Below, piece by piece: positions 1 to 10,206 of a stretch of 64,000 nucleotides of DNA. The translations under genes were made by a program, and so were the position numbers. The notes beneath the pieces are model-generated. The model ran no database searches, was not told the origin of the DNA, and saw only the letters and a program-made list of their open reading frames with translations. The stretch is from Collodictyon triciliatum (Eukaryota; CRuMs), in assembly GCA_043381765.1 (NCBI GenBank), contig JBHJMP010000834.1, positions 1 to 64,000 of the forward strand. The letters run 5' to 3'. Within the stretch, counting starts at the first letter, position 1, and each line of letters opens with the position of its first letter.

Positions 1-1076
1 CTGGGGAGCAAAAGTGGCCTTCGGTAGGTTCACTTGTCTTTGTGGCCTTAACAGTAATGTTTGGTTCAACAACCCAACCCTGGTATCCTTGCACCCATCT
101 TGCTCGGCACTTCCCCCCCCCCTCGTCTATGACACGTAACCTTAAAATGGAAACGCCGTCTCTTCTTTCCTTTGTTGAGCGAAGTGACGCCGTCTCTTCT
201 TTCCTTTGTTGAGCGAAGTGACTTTCCTGGATTGTAAATAATCGCGATTTCAATCCGAAGATGGCCGGTCTTACATAGGGACAACAACCTTAAGCTTGGG
301 GGGGCGCGGGCAACCTGGCTTGGGAGGAAGACGAAGGAAGCCGCTTCGCTCAAACACCTACGAAAGCTTGGTCATAGGGAACAGGTGGCCAGTTAGGAGT
401 AGTCCACAGTCGTTAGCAGGCCTCCGTCCAGGTGGCCTGTTAGAAATTGTCCACAGTTAGGCCTTTGGCCAGATCCTTACTTCCTTGCGCAGCCAGGCCC
501 CCTTGCCCAGCTATATCAACACGGTTAAAATGAACCCAAGAACGCGCTTCTGTTTTGGCTAGCGTCATCCCAATATCAAACAAAGGGCCAGCCAAAGGAG
601 TAAAGGCTGGGGACGCAGGATGGTAAAATGGGCGTAACGACTGCAGCAAAGCGTGTTTGCGTTGGGTCTATGTTATGATCTATCTGGACCACAAGCAAAA
701 AAAGGAGAGGGGAACGGTAGGGGGGGCTGAACGTCTGTTGGCAATCTTATTTTCCCCGCTTTCCCCCTCCTTAGTCTGGTTCATAAGGCACGCGGTCGTA
801 ACGACACGGAGGGGCGGCGGCTGCTCCGCCACTCCTCCTTGCTCTTCTTGTGGTGTCCAACCTCACCTGTTAGATTTTAACCGTCGCTTTGCTTGTACGG
901 CCAAAAAAGGACAAACTTATAATGGTACGATGAGACAGGGGTTCATAATGAACCACATTGTCTTTGAACGTGTATATTGTTTAAAAATTGGTGATCGATC
1001 GTTATAAGCATTTGACCGATTATTAATAATAGTGGCTAACGCCTTGAAGTAATAATCGGGTCGTTTCGACCCAGAT
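1..1076. other. Repeat-rich spacer, probable 3' half of the nad3 trans-spliced intron
   Basis: No gene was recognised. The region has two copies of a CCGTCTCTTCTTTCC element (about 156-170 and 190-204), poly-C and poly-G runs, palindromes such as GGCCTTTGGCC, and one copy of a roughly 100-bp repeat. Because nad3 exon 2 lies just downstream on the + strand, the right part (about 960-1076, more AT-rich) is probably the 3' portion of its group II intron RNA. Open frames here look like shadows of repeats. Confidence 0.5.
387..488 (+). repeat. ~100-bp dispersed repeat, copy 1
   Basis: This segment, starting GGCCAGTTAGGAGTAGTCC and ending CTTACTTCCTTGC, recurs nearly identically on the minus strand at 32574-32670. 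I see one base change (ccgtcc versus ctgtcc) and a short indel block near the end. Both copies point toward the downstream 3' exon of a trans-spliced gene, nad3 here and cox2 there. Confidence 0.85.
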
Positions 1077-1135
1077 AAGCCGTATGCGGATAATACTGCT
1101 TGTACGGTTTTTAGAGAATAACCTGCTATCTCAAT
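1077..1135 (+). other. Group II intron domains V and VI (nad3 trans intron, 3' end)
   Basis: Positions 1077-1110 form a 34-nt hairpin with the domain V signature: AAGCCGTATGCG on the 5' side and TGTACGGTTT on the 3' side, with an ATAATA-type loop where GAAA is usual. The following 25 nt can form a short domain VI (GAGA paired with TCTC). The intron ends in AT at 1135, matching the group II AY rule. Domain V is the catalytic hairpin, so its position directly before nad3 exon 2 shows the exon is spliced to an upstream piece encoded elsewhere. Confidence 0.85.
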
Positions 1136-1299
1136 TTCTTTTTATTATTTTTGATTTAGAAATCAGTTTTTTATTTCCTTGGGCTGTTAGTTTAAAATGG
1201 ATAACATGGCCTGGTTATCTTTCAATGTTTATATTTTTATTAATCTTAACAATAGGTTTTCTTTATGAGTGGAAAAAAGGAGCATTAGAATGGGAATAA
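1136..1299 (+). CDS. nad3: NADH dehydrogenase subunit 3, exon 2 (trans-spliced)
   Basis: This exon encodes the C-terminal 54 residues of Nad3 (NuoA), a membrane-arm subunit of respiratory complex I. It starts inside an Ile codon: the A is supplied by exon 1 (40935-41130) and TT by this exon. The joined protein reads ...[22 protein letters not shown], as in the family. The exons total 360 nt (119 aa plus stop), a normal length. The final two-thirds forms a hydrophobic helix ending in GALEWE. The stop codon (1297-1299) overlaps the start of nad10 by 10 nt, so the two are probably on one transcript. The nad3-nad10-nad9 order matches bacterial nuoA-nuoB-nuoC. Open frame upstream of 1136 is intron read-through. 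Confidence 0.93.
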
Positions 1300-1778
1300 G
1301 AAAACACGAAGAAGGTTTTACAGTCGTTTCGACCTTAGATCAATTAATAAATTGGGCTAAATCCGGATCACTATGGCCAATGACTTTTGGGTTGGCTTGT
1401 TGTGCAGTTGAAATGATGCACACAGCAAGTAGCAGATATGACCTGGACAGATTTGGTATAGTTTTTAGAGCTAGTCCAAGACAATCCGATGTTATGATAG
1501 TAGCTGGGACTTTAACTAATAAAATGGCTCCGGCTTTAAGAAAAGTTTATGACCAAATGTCTGAACCTAGATGGGTAATTTCAATGGGAAGTTGTGCTAA
1601 TGGAGGAGGATATTATCATTATTCTTATTCAGTAGTACGAGGTTGTGATAGAATTGTTCCAGTAGATATTTATGTCCCAGGTTGTCCACCAACAGCGGAA
1701 GCCTTATTATATGGTCTATTACAATTACAAAAAAAAATAAAACAAACAAAAACTACTACTATTTGGTATAGAAAATAA
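1290..1778 (+). CDS. nad10: NADH dehydrogenase subunit 10 (NuoB/PSST)
   Basis: Nad10 is the complex I subunit that carries iron-sulfur cluster N2, the last electron carrier before ubiquinone. The cluster ligands are visible: the CC pair in [11 protein letters not shown], the Cys in [11 protein letters not shown] and the Cys in [15 protein letters not shown]. The ATG at 1290 gives about 162 residues, typical of the mitochondrial protein; an upstream in-frame GTG at 1269 is less likely because it lies deep inside nad3. It overlaps nad3 exon 2 by 10 nt and precedes nad9 by about 275 nt. A mitochondrial copy is uncommon outside gene-rich protists and some plant-lineage groups. Confidence 0.97.
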   Translation: MGIRKHEEGFTVVSTLDQLINWAKSGSLWPMTFGLACCAVEMMHTASSRYDLDRFGIVFRASPRQSDVMIVAGTLTNKMAPALRKVYDQMSEPRWVISMGSCANGGGYYHYSYSVVRGCDRIVPVDIYVPGCPPTAEALLYGLLQLQKKIKQTKTTTIWYRK

Positions 1779-2052
1779 AATGCACTCGGGGGGGACGCTC
1801 ATTACCTTGCGTCCCCCCCCAAACGGCTGGGTACACTCTCTTCAAAGCAAGGTCGGTCCGTCGAAGGGATGGCTGGTTATAGTGACCTGTTCATAACGCA
1901 AGGTCATAACGCTTCGCTTGCCTCTTCACCCCTTTGGCGACTGATCTAAAGCCGGTCACGATGGAGGGAAGGGGGGAGGGTCCCAGAGCGAAGCGGGTCA
2001 CTCTCTTTAGCCCCTCGTCCCCCTGAACCACAGCATCGATTCAAAAAACCCT

Positions 2053-2553
2053 ATGTATATAAAAAATATCGAGGGCGAAGGAGCCTTAGAATATTTGATT
2101 TTCTATCTTCAAAAACATACATTATGTCAATTTAAATCATTAATTGATATTACTGGTGTAGATTATCCCGATCGAAAAGAACGATTTGAAGTTGTATATC
2201 TATTATTAAGTATTAGATTCGGCAAGAGGGCCGCTGTTAAAATTAAGGTAGATGAATTAACTTTTGTACCATCAATTTCTAAAATTTTTAATGCTGCTGG
2301 TTGGTATGAAAGAGAGGTTTATGATTTGTTCGGAATCATCTTCAAAGACAATAAAGATCTTCGTAGAATATTAACAGACTATGGTTTCCAAGGACATCCT
2401 TTAAGAAAAGATTTCCCTGTAACTGGATTTACTGAACTTCGATATGATGATGAAGTTAAACGAATTGTATCTGAACCATTAGAATTAACTCAAGAATATC
2501 GAACATTTGATTTTATTAGTCCATGGGATGCTCTACAAAAGCCTGGAGAATGA
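2053..2553 (+). CDS. nad9: NADH dehydrogenase subunit 9 (NuoC)
   Basis: Nad9 is the 30-kDa-type subunit in the peripheral arm of complex I, next to the quinone-binding module. The family signature is clear: DITGVDYPDRKERFEVVY, WYEREVYDLFGIIF and the GFQGHPLRKDFP motif. The ORF gives 166 residues, slightly short at the N-terminus compared with the usual 180-200, but the first ATG follows non-coding repeat sequence and no upstream extension was seen. It is third in the nuoABC-like cluster nad3-nad10-nad9. Confidence 0.96.
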   Translation: MYIKNIEGEGALEYLIFYLQKHTLCQFKSLIDITGVDYPDRKERFEVVYLLLSIRFGKRAAVKIKVDELTFVPSISKIFNAAGWYEREVYDLFGIIFKDNKDLRRILTDYGFQGHPLRKDFPVTGFTELRYDDEVKRIVSEPLELTQEYRTFDFISPWDALQKPGE

Positions 2554-3115
2554 GCTTCCGGTGAGGGCCTTGTCTCACCCCGTTTTTATCGCTCCGCAAG
2601 CAAAGCGTGGCGCTACTAAATGCACGACGAGAGTGCAAGGTCCTGGAAAACTGGTCGTTAGCCCCGACTGCTTGTTTTCCAACTTACCCCCTTCACCGTC
2701 CGGCGTTCGTAGCAAGCTTCGCTTCCGGGGTGAGGAAAGCGGGGAAAATAAGATTGTCAACTGTCGTTCCGGCCCCCCTTTTTCTGCGTCTAGCGACCGT
2801 GCTTTATTTTTAGGGAGTCGGTATTGACCGTGGCGTACCGATATACCACGTCCGTCTAAATGCGTTGGGACGTTTCGGATGGAGGGGGGGCCCGCTTCGC
2901 TCTGCGCCCCTCCCCCGTAGAGGTCAAGCGAAGGTAAGGGACGGGCCTTTTACCCTCCTTTTTTTTTTCACGTTTTGAGGTATTTTTCCTTCTGCCTATA
3001 TTTATTATTGAAAAAGTCTAAAAAAAAACGTCGTAACGGGCGCGTGAACTGAGGAACCCGGTCGTGCGACCTTGCATTAACCCCGGGCCGGGCCCGCCCC
3101 CGCGGGCGGGTCAAC
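2554..3115. other. Spacer with long direct-repeat copy
   Basis: No gene was seen. Positions about 2634-2692 match 56354-56410 (same orientation, beginning GAGTGCAAGGTCCTGG), and the 3' end has the palindromic GC run GGGCCGGGCCCGCCC near 3083. The spacer separates the + strand nad9 from the - strand rpl5, so the genes converge here. Confidence 0.6.
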
Positions 3116-3619
3116 CTAATGGCTCTGCCTAATTGTTGCAGCGTTTAATAATGCGGCTGTTTGTTTATTTGTTGCTTTGGTTGTTACTATTACTATATCA
3201 ACAGATTTAAACGCTAAAAATGGTATGCCCCCCACTTCTGGATTAAATAAATCGGGTTTACATTGAATAGTCAATGAGCCTTCTCTCTGCTTAAATCCGC
3301 TTCCCACTGTCTGACCTAACAGATTTGGTAAAATGGCTATCACAAATCGATCTAAAAAATGGTATGCTGTATGTTTTCTTAATGTAACTTTGGCTCCTAA
3401 TATCTGATTTTTTCTAATTTTAAACCCAGCATTAGATTTATGAGCTCTAGTAATAATTCCTTTTTGACCTGAAATTAATTCTAATCCTAAATTTGGCTCA
3501 ATTGTACCGGTTGAATGTAAAACTACTTTACTGATCTTTGGAATTAAATTAACATTTTTAAAACGAAACCTTGAAATTAAACTTATTTTGACATTTTTCT
3601 CATAATGTTCTTTGAGCAT
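3116..3619 (-). CDS. rpl5: Ribosomal protein uL5 (L5)
   Basis: L5 sits in the central protuberance of the large ribosomal subunit and contacts 5S rRNA, which this genome also encodes. Diagnostic stretches are IPKISKVVLHSTG near the N-terminus, LELISGQKGIITRAHKS, AGFKIRKNQILGAKVTLR and FLDRFVIAILPN. Length is 167 aa, close to bacterial L5 (about 178). The ATG at 3619 immediately precedes the conserved region. The C-terminal tail differs from bacterial L5 but keeps a GG-I-PFLAFKSVDIVI segment. It stands alone here, not in an S10/spc-type cluster. Confidence 0.92.
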   Translation of the reverse strand: MLKEHYEKNVKISLISRFRFKNVNLIPKISKVVLHSTGTIEPNLGLELISGQKGIITRAHKSNAGFKIRKNQILGAKVTLRKHTAYHFLDRFVIAILPNLLGQTVGSGFKQREGSLTIQCKPDLFNPEVGGIPFLAFKSVDIVIVTTKATNKQTAALLNAATIRQSH

Positions 3620-3930
3620 ATGACTCCGGCCTCTTTTTTTTTGGTCTTTTTATACACCAATTGGCGAACAACTACCAATAGACAGTGGGTGGCCTGTTCG
3701 CTCATGTTATAAGCAGGGGTGAAAAGACGGTCGTTACGACACGGGCAAAGCCGCTTCGCTCCACAATGAAGTCGGTCGCTACGAAAGTAGAGCAACGCCG
3801 TCTCTTCTTTCCTCCTCTCCTGGCATCCCCGTAGAACGAAGTGAGTATATAATGTAGTTATTGCTTATCGGTCCAGCGAAGTGGGGGGTTGGCCTATCCA
3901 TGACCACCCGTCGTTAGCTCAGACTGTTTA
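3620..3930. other. Spacer
   Basis: Contains one CCGTCTCTTCTTTCC element near 3797, short palindromes and GCGAAGT-type motifs. No gene was recognised. Confidence 0.5.
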
Positions 3931-4002
3931 TGGGCTTAGATAGATTTGAACTATCGACTTAACGCTTATCAAGCGTTTACTCTACCGCTGAGTTATAAGC
4001 CC
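3931..4002 (-). tRNA. trnI(gau): tRNA-Ile(GAU)
   Basis: The minus strand folds into a cloverleaf: acceptor GGGCTTA/TAAGCCC, anticodon stem AACGC/GCGTT with loop TTGATAA, and T-loop GTTCAAATC. The anticodon GAT reads AUC and AUU Ile codons. Confidence 0.93.
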
Positions 4003-4127
4003 GCGCTTATAAAATCAATATTATATACTCCACCTCAAAGTTGGTCAATCCATGGCGTCGTTAGCAGCTTGAAGTGGCAGTCGCTAGCCCGCTTGGTCGT
4101 TCATCAAGGTAGATAAGCACTCCCTAT

Positions 4128-4199
4128 TGGGGCATAGCCAAGTGGCAAGGCTTCGGTTTTTGATATCGAGATTCGTAGGTTCGAATCCTGCTGCCCCAA
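4128..4199 (+). tRNA. trnQ(uug): tRNA-Gln(UUG)
   Basis: Acceptor TGGGGCA/TGCCCCA, anticodon stem TCGGT/ATCGA with loop TTTTGAT, and T-arm GTAGGTTCGAATCCTGC. The anticodon TTG reads Gln. The initial U at position 1 is usual for mitochondrial tRNA-Gln. Confidence 0.93.
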
Positions 4200-4274
4200 G
4201 GCGTTCTCGGGCTGGTTTACCAACAAGGTCCGCCGCTACGTACCTCCTTATGTAGCGGGCAGAATCGTCAAGCG

Positions 4275-4346
4275 GTCCCTTTCGTCTAAAGGTTAGGACA
4301 TCACTCTTTCACGGTGAAAATATGAGTTCGATTCTCATAAGGGATA
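4275..4346 (+). tRNA. trnE(uuc): tRNA-Glu(UUC)
   Basis: Acceptor GTCCCTT/AAGGGAT with a terminal G-U pair, anticodon loop with TTC inside CACTCTTTCACGGTG, and T-loop GTTCGATTC. Reads GAA and GAG. Confidence 0.93.
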
Positions 4347-4689
4347 AACGCTGGGAAGGCTGTAATACTAATGAAATAGAACCTTCATCAGCTTAACTCC
4401 GAATTAAATAGTATAATAAGAAGTAATAAAAAAAATTAAGACGAGGTCAGAAAGAGGATGAGTAAAGCGTAACGTTCCTCCCGTAGAGCAAAACGAGTCC
4501 TTATGAACCCCTTTGTCTTGCTTCCCCCTTCGTTACGGGAGGGAAGGGAGAGCAAGCGTTCCTTTTATAAACTGGGCGGGAGGCCTGTTCACCCTTATGA
4601 CCTTGAACAAAGTCGTTTCACTCTGGCGTTAGGTCGACCAAAAAGCAGTAAAAAGAGCAGAATCGTCGTGTCCTTACTGAATATGTCTT
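4347..4689. other. Spacer upstream of rnl
   Basis: An AT-rich stretch (about 4380-4440) is followed by GC-rich repeat sequence. It probably includes the rnl leader; no promoter consensus could be recognised. Confidence 0.4.
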
Positions 4690-7548
4690 ATAATCGTAGT
4701 GATAAATTAGCATTTAATGGATGTCTAGATCTTTATTCATAGAGGACGGTTAAAATCCGAAAATCATGGGGAGGCAAAAATCCTTTGATCCATGAGTCTC
4801 CTCGAAGTAAAAACTGAATCAATAAGCGTAACCTAGGGAACTGAAACATCTAAGTACCTAGAGGAAAATAAATCAACCGAGATTCCAGTAATAGTGGCGA
4901 GCGAACCTGGAATAGCCCAAAAATAACGTCATACTGGAAGCAGCCCAATAGAACGGACTGGAAAGTCCGACCAAAGAAGGTGATAGTCCTGTAAATCTGG
5001 GTACCCCAGTAAAATCGTTACGGGTTCCTTGTGAACCCCCTTGAGTAGAATAAACCACGTGAAAGTTTGTTCGAAGATTAAGGGACCACCCTTAAAGGCT
5101 AATAATGAATAAAGGATCGATAGTGAACAAGTACTGTGAAGGAAAGGTGAAAAGAAGGGTATTTACCCAGTGAAAAGAACCTGAAATTGAATGCTATTAA
5201 GCAGTCGAAGGGGGTTTACCCTACCGACGTACCTTTTGCATAATGGGTCAGCAACTTCTTAAATATAGCAAGTCTAACTGGGCGAGAGTTCGAGCTCTCC
5301 CGAATAGGAAGGCATAAAAACATGATTTAAAAGCAATATTTTTGAGACCCGAAACCAAGTGATCTAATCATGAACAGGTTGATTGTCTGGTAAAACAGGC
5401 CGGAGGACCGAACCCGTCTATGTTGCAAAATAGTGGGATGATTTGTGATTAGGGGCGAAAGACCAATCAAACTTGGAGATAGCTGGTTATCCGCGAAATC
5501 TATCTCGGTAGAGCCTAAAATAAACGTTTTTAGGGGTAAAGCACTGATTGAATCTTAGGGGGCTAAAGGCCTTTTAAATTCATTCAAACTCTGAATACTA
5601 AGAACCAATCTTTTAGAGTCAGACAGTGAGCGATAAGGTCCATTGTCAAGAGGGAAACAGCCCAGATCGATAACTAAGGATCCAAAAATAATCTAAGTGG
5701 AAAAGGGAGTTTTTTAATGTAGACAGCTAGGAGGTGGGCTTGGAAGCAGCCATCCATTAAAGAAAGCGTAATAGCTCACTAGCCAAAATTAAAAAGCACC
5801 GAAAATATAGAGGAACTAAGATTTATTCCGAAGTTACGAATTGGTTCATGATGAACCTGTGGTAGCGGAACATTCAAATTCAATGAAGGATTGGGTTGTC
5901 CTAATCTGGAGATCTTTGAAGAGAGAATGCTGACATGAGTAACATAAACAGCGTGAAAAACGTTGTCACCGAAAGTTAAAGGGTTTCGATTATAGGATAA
6001 TCCGAATCGAGTAAGTCGGCCCCTAAGTAATCAAAAATAATGGGAAATCGATGCAGAGATTAACCGATAATCCCTATAAGGTGGGTGGTTTATCTTCCCC
6101 CTTCGTTAATCTCGCAGGGGCTCAAGGCCCGGACAAAGAGCAAGGTCCTAGTGACCGCCCTTTCCGCGTTGTTACAAGCCCCCATTTGACCTTTTATAGT
6201 GACTAAAAAGCTTAAGTAAACGGGCAAGGTGTATTTTGGTAAGGTGCTCCTTAACGGCTTTTTACAGGAAAAAACTTAAAAGGAAAAGACCGTACTCTAA
6301 ACCGACTCGGGTTAATGGGTAGAATATACTAAGGTGATTGAGACAACTGATGTAAAGGAACTCGGCAAATTTACCCTGTAACTTCGGGAGAAAGGGTGCG
6401 ACTGGTCAAGCTGGTCGTGGCACAGAAATGGGGGTACCGACTGTTTACTAAAAACACAGGTCTTTGCTAAGAAGAATTTTCGAAGTATAAGGACTGACGT
6501 CTGCCCGGTCTCAGAAGGTCAAATAGATTAGTGAAAGCTAAGAAATTAAGCCCTGAGAAACGGCGGCCATAACCATAATGGTCCTAAGGTAGCGTAATCC
6601 CTTGTCACCTAATTAGTGACCCGATTGAATGACGTCACGAGTGCCCCACTGTCTCTACATCAGACTCAGTGAAATTGAATTTGCCGTGCAGATGCGGTAT
6701 AAAAAGTGATAAGACGGAAAGACCCTATGCACCTTTACTATAACTTAAGATTGAAAAAAAATCCAAAATGAGTAGGCTAGATGGTAGTTTATGAGATCAG
6801 GGCTTCGGCCCTTTATTGAAACTTAAGGTGAAAGACCATCCTTTTAGGATTTTTTTTCTCACTGGAAGGAAATGACGCCCAGGAAAATCTTTGGTGGGTA
6901 GTTTGTTTGGGGCGAATTGCTCCCAAAAGGTAACGGAGCAGTACAAAGGTAAACTCAAAATGGATGGAAACCATTTGTAGAGCGCAATGGTATATGTTTA
7001 CTTGACTGTAAGACTTACCAGTCGAACAGAGATGGGGTACCCCGTCGGTCATAGTGATCCGATAATTCTTTGTGGAAAGGTTATCGCTTATCGGATAAAA
7101 GGTACGCTAGGGATAACAGGCTAATGATCATCTAGAGTCCATATCGCCGTGATCGTTTGGCACCTCGATGTTGGCTCATCGCATCCTGAGGGTGCAGAAG
7201 CTCTCAAGGGTTTGGCTGTTCGCCAATTAAAGCGGTACGTGAGCTGAGTTTAAAACGTCGTGAGACAGTTTGGTCCCTATCTATCACTTACAGAGAATTG
7301 AGAGGCCCTAATTCTTGTACGAAAGGACCGAAAAGGTGAAACCAATGGTGTTCCAGTTGTTCAACCTAGAGCAGCGCTGGGTAGCTACGTTTCAATAAGA
7401 TAACCACTGAAAATATCTAAGTGGGAATCAGCCCTCAAGAGAGATTCTCATAGAGTTGTGGAAGATCACCACGTTGATAGGCTAGGTGTTTAAGCATGGT
7501 AATATGTTAAGCTAACTAGTACTAATCTTACTCATTTCACTACAGCAT
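4690..7548 (+). rRNA. rnl: Large subunit ribosomal RNA (23S-like)
   Basis: The 5' end resembles the 23S start (AATGGATGTCTAGATC). Conserved blocks follow in order: GCGTAATAGCTCACT-like sequence near 5766, the CCTAAGGTAGCGTAAT block near 6581, the GACGGAAAGACCC peptidyl-transferase block near 6713, the sarcin-ricin type stretch AATTCTTGTACGAAAGGACC near 7309, and CTAACTAGTACTAATC at the 3' end. Length about 2.86 kb. The ends are estimates to within about 20 nt. A GC-rich segment about 6080-6180 carries the spacer-type repeats and is probably an insertion in a variable domain. No intron was evident. Confidence 0.95.
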
Positions 7549-7820
7549 TTTGTCATATTCAGTAACGAGGGTCCGGCCTGTTCATAAAAGCGTTGGGGTT
7601 CGGGGAGTAGGCCTTTGGCCCGCATGTTATAAGCGCCCCTTCTCTTTGCCCGATCCTTTTTGACCCATTGCTTCAACACTAGCTAGCTAGCTAGCTAGCT
7701 AGCTAAGGTCCTTGCCGCGAACAGGCCACAAGGTAACCGCTTCGCTTAGCCGGTCGCTACGACCAAGAGAGAGACCTCAGCCCTTATCGTTCGCGGGGAG
7801 TACTCCCCTTCATACCCGAA
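7549..7820. other. Spacer between rnl and 5S rRNA
   Basis: Repeat-rich, with a palindromic GGCCTTTGGCC-type element near 7612 and the CTAG tandem repeat listed separately. No gene was seen. Confidence 0.5.
7679..7705. repeat. (CTAG)n microsatellite
   Basis: About six perfect tandem copies of the self-complementary tetranucleotide CTAG, able to fold back fully in either strand. Confidence 0.95.
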
Positions 7821-7930
7821 GGGTACCGTATATGTTTAGATAAACACGATCCCATTCCGAACTCGATTAGTCAATGTCTAAATATTAAACTTTTACTGCC
7901 AGAAGGTGGAAAAAAGTTGATCCGGTACCC
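7821..7930 (+). rRNA. rrn5: 5S ribosomal RNA
   Basis: The loop B/helix III block ACGATCCCATTCCGAACTCG (about 7847-7866) is the 5S signature, and GCCAGAAGGTGGAAAAAAG fits the later helix IV/V region. Helix I forms between GGTACCG at 7822 and CGGTACC ending at 7929. Length about 108-110 nt, slightly short. A mitochondrial 5S gene fits the retained rpl5. The helix I ends continue outward into a longer inverted repeat (CCCGAAGGGTACC against GGTACCCTTCGGG). Confidence 0.9.
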
Positions 7931-8295
7931 TTCGGGTACCCGTATTCCCACCCCCCCCTTAATGCAAGGACGCACGACCGGGTTCAAGAGGGAGCAAGGT
8001 CGAACGACCGTCATTCACCCGTTTAGCAGACATTAGCAGTTGACGGGAGTATCGTTACGGAGCGAAGAGGTCGCTTCGCTCGATCCCCTCCCCCCCTTCT
8101 CGCTTTGCTCCTGCGTGTTGATGCGAAGGGAAGCGGAGAAAGCGAAGCAGTTTGGTGGGAAAAGGAGGCTTTTCCCTTCCCTTCCCTTCCCTTCGGCTGA
8201 GCGAAGCTGGTCATACGGCGAAGGCTCTTGTATATGACCTGGCGAAGTGCAAGGTCACACGCTGGAACACTTGAACCTAAAGCGCGTTTTCCGAT
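7931..8295. other. Spacer
   Basis: GC-rich repeat mosaic with a poly-C run near 7950, GCGAAGC motifs and a (TTCCC)n stretch near 8172-8200. No gene was recognised. Confidence 0.5.
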
Positions 8296-8367
8296 TCTCC
8301 AGTAGCTCATTGGTAGAGCATATAGCTGTTAACTATATGGTAATTGGTTCGATTCCAATCTGGAGAG
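8296..8367 (+). tRNA. trnN(guu): tRNA-Asn(GUU)
   Basis: Acceptor TCTCCAG/CTGGAGA, D-arm TAGCTCATTGGTAGAGCA, anticodon stem TATAG/CTATA with loop CTGTTAA, T-loop GTTCGATTC. Anticodon GTT reads Asn. Confidence 0.94.
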
Positions 8368-8731
8368 CAGCGAAACGGAGGGAACCGATAACCATAATCA
8401 CTTGTGGAGGCTGGGCGGAGGAGAGAAGCGACGGTGTCACACGGGATCTTGCATCGTAACGACAGCTTCACCCTCAGGCTTCGCCGTACATCTTGCAGCG
8501 GTGCCGATTGACTGAATCGCAGCAACTGGAAATAAAATTTCCGGTTGGGCTGCCCGCAAAGAGTGGGTCCCCGTTACGCCCAAGGCTTAGGGGTCTAGCA
8601 CTGTATAACGTTTCGGGGCGAAGTGACGCTTCGCTTCTAAGGCTTCGGCCGGAGGCCTATCTTTGCCCGGAAGGAACGCTTGAACGCTAATCAACCCCCT
8701 ACGGCCCTTATTTTTTAGTGTTGTTATAATA
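8368..8731. other. Spacer upstream of cox2 exon 1
   Basis: GC-rich repeats up to about 8690, then a short AT-rich leader before the cox2 ATG. No gene was seen. Confidence 0.5.
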
Positions 8732-9120
8732 ATGATCATTAAATGTGATGCCGCTCAATCTTGGCAACTTTTATTTCAAGATTCAGCAACCCCAATAATG
8801 GAAGGAATAGTAGATTTACATAATAATATTATGTGGATTCTTATTGTAATTTTAACTTTTATTCTTTATATGTTAATAGTCATAATTAACGGTTTTGGGC
8901 ATAACTCCCTACATCCGTTAAAAAAAATAGTTGCATTAGATCCAGCAGCTGAAGCTGCTCATTCTCATGGAGCAACTATTGAAATTATTTGGACTATTAT
9001 TCCTAGCTTAATATTAGCTTGGATTGCTATTCCTTCATTTGCTTTACTTTATGGTATGGATGAAACGATTGACCCTTCAATTACAGTAAAAGCAATTGGA
9101 CGTCAATGGTATTGGAGCTA
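8732..9120 (+). CDS. cox2: Cytochrome c oxidase subunit 2, exon 1 (trans-spliced)
   Basis: Encodes the N-terminal half of Cox2, which accepts electrons from cytochrome c. It covers both transmembrane helices and the start of the cupredoxin domain ([19 protein letters not shown], then [10 protein letters not shown]). The exon ends at TA of a Tyr codon at 9120 and is followed at once by GTGTG, the group II 5' consensus. The rest of the gene is on the other strand at 32516-32156. Joined, the codon becomes TAT and the protein reads GRQWYWSYEYSDE, the invariant Cox2 sequence. The joined length is 750 nt (249 aa plus stop), so no residues are missing. Confidence 0.95.
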
Positions 9121-10206
9121 GTGTGTATTTGTATTGTTTTGAAATAAGGATCCCCTCCCCTCCTTCTCGCTTTGCTCTACGGGTCCCCTTAAGGTCATAG
9201 GGGGCTGGGCAGCAAGCTGAAGAGGAAACAAAGCAGAAGCAAAGAAGAATGTTGCTTCGCTCAGGGCAGCCCCTTGATTCATAAATTTGTTTGGGCGAAA
9301 GCCTATCTGATTTTAACTTTGAATCGGGTTCGTCACAGAGAAAGAATGATTTGCTCATCATGGTTAAAGATTGATTTGATTATTATATAAAAATGGATCA
9401 AATCTTTAAAATCGGGGGGGCTGCAGCGGCCCATCCCCCCTCATCTTCAAGGATTAAAGACTTGGTAGAAAGGCAGAGCCGTATCATTTCTACTATTATG
9501 ATTCGGGAGCAAGTGCAGGCGTTCCAGCGTGTGACCTCCTAAGCAACTGTTAAGGGATCAGTCCCGGAAGGCGTCCACATCCTACTCCCATTATTATAGC
9601 TCTTAATAAAAAAAATAACAACCTATAATGAGCGTACCCTTTAACATTTCAAAACAAACTTTTTTTGCCGGCTTATTTATGAATGCCGGAAGAATAAATT
9701 ATAAGAGTGGTCCGATACAGCTAAAGGCCTTTGGCCGGTGCAAGAAAGGCAAAGCCGAATACATGACAGCCTGTCCTTGATTGTTGCTTAAAAAAAGGTG
9801 GGCGGATTCTGCGTTCCCTCGGGCCGGTCATTTCGACCTTGCCTGCTAAAGAGAGGGACAGAAACGGGTTCACAATGAACCACTTGCCCACTTCGCTCGC
9901 CCCCTTCCAAAAAAGCGCAGCATCGGTTAAAGATCATCATCGCCCTCCATAAAATTTATAGACCCTTTAATGTAATAAGCAACAAGATCGGGGTCCCATG
10001 TCAACGGTCGTTCGGAAGGGGTGACAAGGTTTGTTCCCCGCCCTTTGCTTAGGCGAAGTGCAAGCGTTCCAGCGTGTGACCGCCTATTGAACGGGGACCG
10101 TCAAACAACTCTCCGGCCCTCACGCGAGTCACTACGACCGCATCAGACAACTGCCCTCTGTCGACGGGGCTGAGCGAAGCGGGTCATCCATAAAAAGACT
10201 GTTTAT
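9121..10206 (+). other. 5' part of the cox2 trans-spliced group II intron
   Basis: Begins GTGTGTATTTG directly after cox2 exon 1. It alternates AT-rich blocks (9361-9415, 9600-9720), which plausibly form intron helices including an inverted pair around AAAGATTTGATCC near 9390, with GC-rich dispersed repeats. It leads into the maturase ORF, which would lie in intron domain IV. Where this half transcript ends is not visible; tRNA-Arg at 11975 may mark it. Confidence 0.7.

Noticed and set aside
657-1007. 116-aa ORF at the left end
   Set aside because: GC-rich repeat sequence with mixed composition and no recognisable motif; probably chance within a spacer or intron half.
1269-1289. nad10 start at the in-frame GTG at 1269
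   Set aside because: It would extend 31 nt into nad3; the ATG at 1290 gives the usual N-terminus.
8732-9121. cox2 as a pseudogene fragment
   Set aside because: The missing half exists at 32516-32156, joins in frame at a GTGTG...AT boundary, and the CuA site is intact.
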